From contig JAYMTA010001239.1 in assembly GCA_036897625.1 (NCBI GenBank), positions 1-21,004 of the forward strand: DNA of 21,004 bases. The letters are read 5' to 3'. A model generated the notes under the pieces. That model searched no databases and was not told the DNA's origin. It was given only the letters and a program-made list of their open reading frames with translations. The number at the start of each line of letters is the position of its first letter. Position 1 is the stretch's first letter. Below are positions 1 through 8,716 of the stretch, in pieces. The translations under genes were made by a program, and so were the position numbers. The stretch is from Pelargonium cotyledonis. Lineage: Eukaryota; Streptophyta; Magnoliopsida; Geraniales; Geraniaceae.

Positions 1-387
1 TTGTTTATACTCAAGTAGTTGCATGTCAAGTCAATGTAAATGATGACACAAAAACTAACAAGTATAAAATAATTCGATTATGTATTTAAAATAAAATCGT
101 AACTCTTGAAATTCGATTACGTACGTATTGAAATTTCGGGTACATGACTAACAATTTAGAATAGGGTAGGTAAAAATAATTATATTTGTACTATGTATGA
201 TTTATGTGTAATTTTGGGATAAAATGAAGAATGACACAATTGAATTTTTATCGCCAATAGCATGAGAGTAAATTTTGGAAATATAAGAATATTATGGACA
301 TTCAATATGTCAAATTAAGGGATAAAAAAGTAAATTAATTTTCTCCCTACTTGAGAAAATTCATGGGAATCTAAAATCTCAATCCCC

Positions 388-409
388 CATGTGATTTTAA
401 AATTACATG
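388..409. repeat. 22-bp near-perfect palindrome
   Basis: The 22 bases starting CATGTGATTT and ending AAAATTACATG read almost the same on both strands, with one mismatched pair. The setting is AT-rich. It may be a remnant of a small inverted-repeat element or chance; no function can be assigned. Confidence 0.4.
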
Positions 410-611
410 AATTTAAAAAAGTGAAATTTCTTGTGAATCCTATTTTTTCATCTTTTTCTTTTATCTTTTTTATCAAACGTAATATTTTACTTTGATCATC
501 AATTTGCCCTTATCATACTCACTTTCTCTTATTAAAATCATGATTTTCCATGGTGTACATTTAAACTATGGCATCACATTCGAGTCACGATTGAAAATTG
601 CATATGTAGGA

Positions 612-667
612 GCCACGTCACCCCCTCCAATGCCAAAATTGCTCACATTTAAAATTGCCACGTCACC
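612..667. promoter_or_regulatory. Duplicated GCCACGTCACC element (putative bZIP sites)
   Basis: The 11-mer GCCACGTCACC occurs twice, at 612-622 and 657-667, 45 bp apart, each followed by a C/T-rich stretch. The core CCACGTCA is a G-box/C-box hybrid of the kind bound by plant bZIP factors in abscisic acid and stress responses. The pair lies about 380-430 bp before the transporter start codon. The repeat is seen directly; binding and regulation are inferred. Confidence 0.45.
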
Positions 668-740
668 ACCTCCTTCCATTTCTTCCAAAATTGATATGCA
701 GGACGCAGGACAGGTGCTGAGGATTTTGCTTCCTACATAA

Positions 741-1047
741 ATGTCTGTCCGTTGTTCAATGCCACTGAAGCTCTCCTCCTACAATTTTGCATTTCACTGC
801 TTCGCAATTCGCAACAACACAAACACACCCATTTTTTAGATTTTAAAAAAAAAATCAAACAAACCCATCCAAAAAACACAGCTTTTAGGGCTTTCCTTGG
901 CTCCGTCATTTACTCGCGACGACACCCATTTCCTGAACTTGCGCCTACCCTCTCTCTTAATCTCACTCTCCATCGTTCTCGACTTTTTAGGGTCTGTGTG
1001 TCGCTTTTTGCTCTGTGTTTTTGTGTCTGGTTTTTGGTAAAGCTGCC
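741..1047 (+). promoter_or_regulatory. Probable core promoter and 5' UTR of the transporter gene
   Basis: This stretch turns pyrimidine-rich (CTCTCCTCC, CCCTCTCTC) and carries A-runs such as 845-854, as is common in plant core promoters and leaders. A weak TATA-like ACATAAAT lies near 734-741. No exact transcription start can be fixed. The sequence before the start codon at 1048, GCTGCCATGGCT, fits a good plant initiation context with G at +4. Confidence 0.4.
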
Positions 1048-4000
1048 ATGGCTGATCACAGTAAGGATAAGGATCGAGAACCCGAATTCTACATTGACGA
1101 TTACGATGACGATATTGAAGAGAACACCTCCGATAACGGGACCGGCAGCATTAGCAACAGCGACAGAGACGGTGAGGATCGTGATGATGACGAAGAAGAT
1201 CGTAACAATACTTTTGTTTCTCAGCAATGGCCCCAGAGTTTCAGGTCTATTTTCGTTTGATTTAGTATTCGTTTAATGGTCTGTTTGTTTTCCCGGAAAA
1301 TGGTGTGCTCTGTTGCTGTTACCGATGCATGCATATATGATTGGATATTTATGTGTAAGAGAATTTGGGTGTAATTGGGTATTTATGTCCGCTAACATGA
1401 AATATAGTTCCAATTCAATATATTTTCCATTAGAATTACAAAAAGAAACCAATTCTTTTTTGGCGCTTCTTTTTAAAAATATATACTTTATTTGGTGGAA
1501 GATGATCATTGCAAGTGTTGTTGTAAGTTGTAACTAGCTAGATTGAGCGAGTGCATTGTGCCATACGGATTAAAATTATTTGGAGGAATAGGATTTGAGG
1601 TACTGAATTATTTCCACAATTTATCATGTTCTGGGGTTCTGGAATATTTGTCGTAGAAGTGTTTTTGTTTTTGTTTGTTTGTTATAATCTTGGAGTGTAG
1701 CGAGCCTAGTCACAAAGAACTGTTTGATGTTCACTGTTCACCTAGCGATATGCATTTTTTAACAATAGCATATTGCGGAATTCTTCATTTGTTTCCATGT
1801 TTCACAAATATTTAGGATCTAAGTTTCCTACTCACTGATTAAATTTTCAAGTGAGTTTAATTTTAAGAACTGTTGTTAGAATTTAGAACAATATGTCTAT
1901 TTCGCCAACACCCATTCGCACTACATTGTCAATAATACGCCTTGCTGGACAAGAATGGCTGCTTTGAACAAATGAATACAAGAGCTGGAGAGTTTCAACT
2001 CTAAGCAGAGGATCCTAATTTGCTAGCAAAGAAGAATAAAAGCTTCAAGAACATTCTCTATATTCTACCAATGCTTGCTGGATAACTTAGTTATTTTGAT
2101 GATTTACCCTGAACATATCTGGAGGGAATTGTATCTAAGGCATGCTCCATTATATATATATATAGATGGATGCTTCAATACTCAGTTGACTGTTTTTACT
2201 AATGTGGCAGAGAAACAACACAATATTACACAGTTGCAGCATCACCAAGCTTGGGAGCAGTGCCGGGTACAATTCTACGTGCAGCAAGTATTTTAACAAC
2301 AGGAACTGATAATTTCAACAAAAGTCATTTGGAATTGGACGGGAAGGCTCCTTTATTGTCATTCAATGAAAGAGTTTTTCAAAAGGAAGAGAGCAGATTC
2401 TCCAGAATGCAATCAACTTGGGAGGAGAGAACTGCATTGCTTAAGCAACTCACTGCAGAGCTGCCCATTGGTTATGGGTGTAGCGTTACGCAAACTGTGT
2501 TCAATGGTTAGCTATGCATTTTAATATCCTGTTGTACTACCATTTTTGACATTTTGAAATGTCATCCAATATTTGATATGTTCCAAGACTAAAGAACTGC
2601 TGTGGTCATTATTGAATGATATAAACGCGTAAAATTTCATATTCACTTTGTAGTTTTTCTGGTGATGCTCTCTGTACCAAATGAAAGTTTGCTGAATGAG
2701 GAGCTGTTAGCTTGTCATCTACACATTCGTCTTGCATTATCTTTAGGTTGAATTCCTAATTTCATATTGTTTCGGGACAGGGGTTAATGTAATGGCTGGA
2801 GTTGGGCTTCTTTCTACTCCATACACAGTGCATGAAGCAGGCTGGTTTGCAATGGTAATTTTACTTCTTTTCGGAGTTGTGGCTTTTTTTCCACACAAAC
2901 CCTTTTCCTTTTTTTTGTTTGGTTACACAGCTACCCTCTTGACTTATTGTTTGGAGAGTAAAGAAGGCATCGTATCCTATCCAGACATTGGAGAAGCTTC
3001 CTTTGGAAGAATTGGCCGTCTTTTTGTATCTGTGAGTGCTGTGTAACTGTACATGACAGTTCATTGTTTTATTTTTTCCGTAAAGAAGAGTTGAAACTAC
3101 TTCTTGTTACCATGTTTCGCTAAACTACATGGTTTAATTTTTTTCTAATATTTATTTATTTTCTGGATAATGATGCAGATAGTCTTATATGTAGAATTAT
3201 ACGTAAGTACATCTTTCTTATAAACTAGTAATTCTTTTTTAATAATCATATGCTGTTCATTCTCAAGCTAGACTCCATGGGTTCTTTCCATGCATGCAGT
3301 CATATTGTGTGGAATTTATTATTTTGGAAGGGGATAACCTGACCAGGCTCTTCCCTGGAGCATCTTTGGATTGGGCTGGTTTTCAGATGGACGCGAAACC
3401 ATTAATGTGCATTCTAACCGGGTTAATTATTCTTCCAACTGTTTGGTTGAAGGATCTTCGCTTGATATCCTACCTTTCAGGTGATGCAAAGTTCTCGTGC
3501 CTGTAATGTTTACATTATATTAGATGTTTGACAGTACGGTGATCAATAATACACATCATCTCAAGGCATGTTATTTATTTCACAGCTGGTGGGGTCATTA
3601 CAACATTTGTGATCATTTTTTCTGTGTTCCTGCTTGGTTTCACGGGTGGAGGTGGGTTTCATCAAACTGGTCCAGTTGTGAAATGGAACGGCATTCCATT
3701 TGCCTTTGGCATATATACGTTTTGCTACTCTGGCCATTCTGTGTTTCCAAACATTTACCAATCAATGGCTGATAAAAGAGATTATAAAAAGGCAATGATA
3801 ATAATGTAAGAATCTTTGTCTTGGTATGGGGCTTACATTTGACCTTCTAATTCTTTTGGTTTTGGATGCCTTAGACCTTTCTTCTTGTGCAGCTATTGTT
3901 TGTGTGCTTTGATATATGCAAGTGTTGGTTCGGTGGGATTTCTCATGTTCGGTGGGCGTACTTTGTCCCAGATAACTATGAATATGCCAGAGGATGCCAT

Positions 4001-6966
4001 TGCGTCCAAAATTGCCATATGGACAACAGTAAGTATGGTGTCTTGGATTTCCCTTTTGCCTTTATTTTAGGTACAGAGCACTGTCACGAGCTTTCTAAAC
4101 AAGTTTCTGTTTTTGTTTTTTTTCACAGGTTCTCAACCCATTCACTAAATATCCTTTCTAAACTAAACTATGGTTATCAAATTGAATTTGATCATTTTTT
4201 ATGTCAATTCTGTATTTGCGTCCTTAACATTGAACAAGTATGCGTTGTTATTGAACCCCTTGGCGAGGAGTATAGAGGAACTGCTGCCAGATAGAGTTAC
4301 AAATAATCCCTGGAATTTTTATCTTCTAAGAACCGCACTTGTTATGTCTTCTGTTTGTGCTGCTTTAACAATTCCTTTCTTTGGTAAATATTCTAATTTG
4401 CCTTCAGCTAGTATTTTTTCGTTTCATCTTGTATTCATGAGGCACTGAAGCTTATCAAAATATAATCTGCAAAACCTTAGGCATCTAAACTTCCATACAT
4501 TGTCTTCCATATTTTGCAACTATATATTCTATATGTTAGCATTTCTTTCAAAGTATTCAAGGTAACTTATCATTAGGTATATTTGATTATGTATGTTTCA
4601 GAGTTACCGAGGCAGAGGATGGTGTTTCGGATAACTTGGTGGGTAAACTATGCTCCTTAAGGATAGAATTCCTATATCATATGCCATTGTGGTCTTCCAC
4701 AAAAGGATAGAATTCTTCATCATTCACTAGAAAAACCTAGTTTGATTCAGCTACTTTAGATTACACTGTCAGAATTTTCAAGATGTTTAGTACTTAATAC
4801 TTAAGGATAACTGTCCTTGATGCAGATGGTTAGTTCCTTCTTTTTCCATTAAGGTTGTCATAGACTAAAAGCCTCATTTTTAAGGTTATATTTTTTTCCT
4901 TCAATGGACAGCAATGCCTTTTAGTATTCTCAAGAGAAGTTGTTATAATACGCTTGAAACACCAAATCTTAAAGGCCACGTGCTCATACAGACTTACTCT
5001 TTTAGTGGTTAAACAATACCTCAGCCTTAATCTGTTTACCAAGGGAACATTTTGGTTTATTTAGATTGTTTGGTTTTGGGCACCTTTGCTAATCTCTCTC
5101 TCTCTTAGTTTTTTATTTGCATTCATATTTTATACAAAATTCACAGAGAACTCAAAATTTTAATAGCCAACTAAATTGTCCCAAACTGAGAGCACTGGGA
5201 TCAGGATTTGGAACAAGTTCGGATAATTTGATGATTGTGTCAGTTTTGGTTAATATTGGGGATGAGCAGGTCAACCTTGGACCAATATCGCTTGTTCACA
5301 TCCTTGAGTTTTTCTGTTTGTTTGGGGACTTGTGATATATTATAAAAGTCATGCTTCACAGTTTGTATCTTTTTAGAAAATTTAGAAGTTTTTCAGAGGT
5401 AGTTGAATTTTACTCGCAAAAGTTCATTTTAATCACCAAGCAGCTTCAGTAACTATCTGTTAACAATCACTGCTATCTTGCAGGTCTTGTGATGGCTTTA
5501 ATGGGTTCAGTCCTCTGTGTACTTGTGGTAAGCGTAAACCTCTTGTTGAAATTTTGGACATTTACTATACAAATAACAAAACCATTTGTAGGAGCTTCCA
5601 TGAGATGAGCAAAAAAAGCACTAGGACACTATGAGGGTTGTCAATTTTTTCTATTGATGATTGTACTATAAAGTTCGCTGCTACAAGCTTGACAACCATT
5701 ATGGTATTCTTGGACTCTTGAGAGGATAGATGCCATATTGTTTGCTCGATAGGTAGTTATGACTTTCTAGCACAACATTTGTTTTGACTAGGGTTAAACT
5801 AATTTTACTTTCCTGAAGCCCAATCCTTACTTTACATTTATACCCACCCACATGTGTTTCAATTGATGTGAAAAGTATCTTTATATATATAGATTCTAGC
5901 AAGAGTCTTATCCTTCTCAAATTTGAGATTGAAGCACCCATTAAAAGTTAAAACTCTTGCAAGCTAGCGAGGGGGAGGACACAAATGAGCCCCCAGATTC
6001 CTAAATGGCAACAATCCAATTCCTTAAGAACAATTTCACTCTAGTCAAAAGTTTAAGCTATTGGAGAATACTAGGGTGTCTTTAAACTCTCCTCATTTGC
6101 AGGCTACATTTCCCATGCAGGGGAGCGCTGCATAAGAATGTACTACATTGTTTCTTTAAGGAAAAGTAGCTCTATTTTGGTGCTGTTGTACCATGTTAGT
6201 TCTTGAAGCTTAAGTTGTTGGAAAGTAGTGTAAAGATGCAATTCAAATTTTATACCAAGTGTGTGTCAACACCCGGATGAGAAAGCATGGGCATTGGCTT
6301 TTGTAACCTTGGTGATTCTATGACTAAATTTGCAATTTCCTTGTGCTTCTAACTGATAGTTCTGATCTTGATACAGGCAATGATAATGCCAACATGTTGT
6401 TTTCTTAAAATCGTGGGAAAGAAAGTGACAACTACACAGGTGAGTAAACTAGATCTTATATTCACTGCTATTTATCTTATAAACTTTCAACATAGAGTGA
6501 AAGAAAGAAATCTTGCCTTCCCATTGATACACGAAACTACTCAACCCGTCTTTCTGTGATCAATAATCTGGAATAATATGCTGTTAATTTACTGCACATA
6601 AGATGATGTTACATGGACCATTACTGTGTGGTAATAAAATCCACAGAACTGTTCCGTCTGTGGATCTACTATGACGATTGTCCCTATCTAATGCTTCCCT
6701 ATATTCTCTCCCAAGTCAATCGAGAATAAGATTGTTGGAAGTCAGATTGACTAGACCAATCTTCCAACTTCGAGAACAGCTATAATATCTTACTTTCTAG
6801 ACGTCATGTGCTTCCAAACATATATGATTGTATTCTATTTTCCTTACTAGTTTATTTTGTTCATCTGTCACAGGTTACTAGCTGTATTGGGATTATTGCA
6901 TTAGGTACCCTGGTTGGAATCCTTGGAGCATACTCTTCGCTATCAAAGATTATGCAGAAATATTAA
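1048..6966 (+). CDS. AVT1A-like: Vacuolar amino acid transporter, AVT1A-type (AAAP family), 12 exons
   Basis: The spliced product is about 556 residues. It is a membrane permease expected to move neutral amino acids across the tonoplast. Exons: 1048-1244, 2211-2506, 2781-3031, 3179-3202, 3300-3480, 3586-3805, 3893-4028, 4129-4148, 4238-4383, 5484-5527, 6377-6439, 6874-6966; all junctions keep frame. Residues 1-60 are acidic and hydrophilic (DDYDDDIEE), then QWPQSFRETT, a short linker, and the Aa_trans domain from about residue 150 to the end. Family signatures are [112 protein letters not shown] and the C-terminal [13 protein letters not shown]. The best match from memory is Arabidopsis AVT1A (At2g41190), including the N-terminal motif. 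Oddities: a 12-residue insertion at about 201-212, Gly at residue 411 where relatives have Glu or Asp, two microexons, and an apparent U12-type intron after exon 8. The start ATG at 1048 has a good context and no earlier in-frame ATG follows a stop. Function at the vacuole is inferred from the family. Confidence 0.9.
1245..2210 (+). other. Transporter intron 1 (966 nt)
   Basis: The donor is TTTCAG|GTCTAT and the acceptor is GTGGCAG|AGAAAC; exon 1 ends in phase 2. The intron is AT-rich and contains a short TA run near 2152-2164. I see no gene or repeat of note in it. Confidence 0.8.
3179..3202 (+). other. 24-nt microexon (transporter exon 4)
   Basis: Eight codons encode IVLYVELY, matching the family sequence (LLYTELY-type) just before SYCVEF. 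The exon is bounded by TGATGCAG and GTAAGTAC, and both neighbouring introns are phase 0 (147 nt and 97 nt). Skipping it would keep frame but delete part of a membrane segment. Confidence 0.88.
4129..4148 (+). other. 20-nt microexon (transporter exon 8)
   Basis: After the acceptor TTTTTTTCACAG the sequence encodes VLNPFT and the first two bases of a Lys codon. It is followed directly by ATATCCTTTC. Together with exon 9 it restores the conserved [16 protein letters not shown]. There is no GT donor after it, and read-through meets a stop at 4159, so the exon depends on a non-canonical donor. Confidence 0.82.
4149..4237 (+). other. Probable U12-type (minor spliceosome) intron with AT-AA ends, 89 nt
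   Basis: The first ten bases are ATATCCTTTC, a full match to the U12 donor consensus RTATCCTTT. A U12-like branch site, GTCCTTAAC, lies at 4220-4228 (8 of 9 to TTCCTTRAY) with its branch adenosine about 10 nt before the intron end. The intron has no long polypyrimidine tract near its 3' end. Joining AA at 4147-4148 to G at 4238 gives AAG TAT GCG (K-Y-A), the conserved family residues. Ending at AC (4235) or AG (4238) instead leads to a stop within about ten codons. AT-AA is a rare but reported terminal pair for U12 introns. Confidence 0.78.
4384..5483 (+). other. Transporter intron 9 (1100 nt)
   Basis: The donor TTTG|GTAAAT and acceptor TTGCAG|GTCTTG join a phase-1 glycine codon in [12 protein letters not shown]. 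Inside are a short CT microsatellite (5093-5105) and a repeated AAGGATAGAATTC (about 4659 and 4702). No coding potential was recognised. Confidence 0.75.
5528..6376 (+). other. Transporter intron 10 (849 nt)
   Basis: The donor CTTGTG|GTAAGC and acceptor GATACAG|GCAATG are in phase 0. The sequence is AT-rich with a TA run near 5881-5890. Nothing else could be recognised. Confidence 0.75.
6440..6873 (+). other. Transporter intron 11 (434 nt)
   Basis: The donor ACACAG|GTGAGT and acceptor TGTCACAG|GTTACT are in phase 0. No gene or repeat is recognised within it. Confidence 0.75.
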
Positions 6967-7500
6967 AATCGTTGAATGGGTTATGCGCTGTAATGTTTTT
7001 CTAGTACATATTTAGTCCCCTGGTAATGTATGCATTCTTTCTGTATCACCATCAGTCTCTCAAGAAAATGCTGATGTTGATCAGTTTACTAATGTAATTC
7101 TCACAGCACTTGATAAGACGCAACCCCCGGACCAAATTGAAATAAGAATGGATTGATGGCATTGCAAGCCTGAACAGTGAGTTGACTGATTATGTTCCAG
7201 CTCGGTTTGGTCCTAAGAATTAGCCCTCAGTTGGAAGTGAAGAGGCTTGGATTGCCTTTGTTTGATAGTGATATATGCTCAAGATAGTGTTTCTAGTAGT
7301 GAATGCTTGGCAGGATTTGTCTTTTGGTGCAGTTTAGTTTTGTGTTTCAGTATTGTACTTGGTGTTGAAATGTTTGTTGTTCATTAATTAGATTGAAACT
7401 ATGAGGCAGTGATATATGGCCCTGATTTTTTTGTCAACTTAAATGCTCACTCTTCTAGTCTTTTGTTGATTTTGGTTTGGAAAAAGATTAGTATTTGAAC
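6967..7500 (+). other. Transporter 3' UTR and downstream flank
   Basis: This is T-rich non-coding DNA after the TAA at 6964-6966. T/G-rich stretches around 7300-7390 look like a plant polyadenylation region, but the cleavage site cannot be fixed from sequence alone. Confidence 0.5.
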
Positions 7501-7504
7501 TATT

Positions 7505-7795
7505 CATATCGTGTCATTTTGGTCCATCAACTAGCAAACGACCTATTTTAGTCCATAGATTATTCAAACGAGCCATTTTATTGCAAACAATTTCAAAAAT
7601 CGCGTCATTTAGAGACATTCTGTCAAATGTAGTGACGGAATCTGTAAAATCTTGATGAGGTGTAATATTTTCATTGTTTTGTTAATGGTTTCGTTAACAA
7701 ATTTGATGGAACGTTCTTAAATGACTCATTTGAATAACTTATGGACTAAATTGGCCTGTTTGATAGTTGAATAACTAAAATGACACGAACAAGAT
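7505..7795. mobile_element. Inverted-repeat (MITE-like) element, about 290 bp
   Basis: The left arm beginning TCGTGTCATTTTGGTCCATC (7509) is mirrored by the right arm ending CTAAAATGACACGA (7788). About 70 bases of each arm align as inverted repeats with roughly 80% identity, sharing TTTAGTCCATA and TTATTCAAA. There is no coding capacity. Long imperfect arms fit a MITE of a Mutator-like or similar DNA transposon; no clear target duplication was seen, so the superfamily is uncertain. Confidence 0.6.
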
Positions 7796-8029
7796 AATTT
7801 ATGCTATTTGGACATTTTTTATTTTGGTTTTTGTCCAACTTTTGTCGGTACAAAGAATACGAACCCTCTTTGGCTTCACAATTACTAGACAACAATCTAA
7901 TCTTTTGTTGAAAACAAGAAGAAAGAAAGAGACTTGTACAAAAACGAACAAACTAATACGGATAAAAGATAAATAATTAAATATAGACAAAGGGTGAAAC
8001 TGTCTCCTATTAAGCCAAATTTTACTTTA

Positions 8030-8290
8030 TATTGTCAGTAGTAAAGAGACTTGAATATGAGATCTCAAAGAAAATCTAAAGCACTTAAAACCACTTACCC
8101 AACACGTGTTAGTCGATCCTGAACTTTTTATATAAACTCTAAAGACTATTTTTGTCAATATTTGAAAGTTCTAAACCCAACATGTCTCGGTTGATACTAA
8201 ACTAGCTCTAACAGCTATTTTGATCAATATTTGAAGTTCAGTGACTGTTTTGAGTTAAAAAAGTTCATATAACACATTAAATCAAAACAC
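8030..8290. other. AT-rich spacer between two inverted-repeat elements
   Basis: No gene is seen. Two loosely similar stretches (GACTATTTTTGTCAATATTTGAA near 8142 and CAGCTATTTTGATCAATATTTGAA near 8211) suggest an old duplicated repeat. No further identity can be supported. Confidence 0.4.
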
Positions 8291-8304
8291 AAAATTTTAT
8301 AAAC

Positions 8305-8547
8305 TACTTCATCCGTTTCAAAATGAATGTATTATTTTTATTTTTTGCAAAAATTAAGAATTACAAGATAATTTAATATGTTTTTAATATAAACCCTACT
8401 TTCTCACCTATACCCCATGTGCAAGTATGTCTATGTGCATAAGTGATAAGGGTAATATGAGAAAAATAATAATATAATAACATAAAAATTGAAATATGAC
8501 ACTCATTTTGAGATAAACAAGATAATCATTTTGAGACGGAAGGAGTA
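8305..8547. mobile_element. Stowaway-like MITE flanked by TA
   Basis: The left end TACTTCATCCGTTTCAAAATGA and the complement of the right end (TACTCCTTCCGTCTCAAAATGA) are the same sequence apart from four bases. They resemble the Stowaway terminal consensus CTCCCTCCGTCCC. TA dinucleotides sit at both boundaries (8305-8306 and 8546-8547), as expected for Tc1/mariner-type insertion. The roughly 239-bp interior is AT-rich and non-coding. It lies just before PPR copy 1. Confidence 0.8.
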
Positions 8548-8716
8548 TTTTGTATTGAAACTTGGTATTTTACATTTATAATTTAACAACTTTTACATTT
8601 ATTAATAACAGCATCCCTCACGTTCGTCGTTTTTGGTAAGGGTTTTAAGGGACGTCGTCTTCACCCTTCATTTCCCATTTCACTATCTCTGGGATCGATC
8701 TGATCTTCTGTTCACC

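Larger units (their letters stand above)
1..740. other. AT-rich upstream intergenic region
   Basis: No gene is supported here. The sequence is AT-rich, and its short open frames lack any family resemblance. It contains a near-perfect 22-bp palindrome at 388-409 and, close to the transporter gene, two copies of an ACGT-core element (612-622 and 657-667). It is probably the distal and proximal promoter of the transporter gene that begins at 1048. Confidence 0.6.

Noticed and set aside
492-740. Open frame of 82 codons upstream of the transporter
   Set aside because: Low-complexity, no family resemblance, and it overlaps the repeated ACGT promoter motifs.
910-1227. Antisense open frame over transporter exon 1
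   Set aside because: It is the mirror of an acidic Asp/Glu-rich coding exon and the leader; no independent evidence for a gene.
2855-2930. Possible 76-nt intron with donor ATG|GTAATTTT and acceptor TTACACAG in transporter exon 3
   Set aside because: Removing it shifts the reading frame and deletes the conserved VILLLF helix, while the unspliced sequence stays open and rejoins the family at YTATL.
4149-4235. Classical AT-AC ending for the U12-type intron
   Set aside because: Ending at the AC of TTGAAC gives ACT AAA AGT ATG... and a stop a few codons later; only the AA ending restores K-Y-A.
4600-4645. GTTTCAG followed by a short open stretch in transporter intron 9, a possible extra exon
   Set aside because: The family sequence continues directly from PFFG to LVMALMGS, and no good donor in a compatible phase follows.
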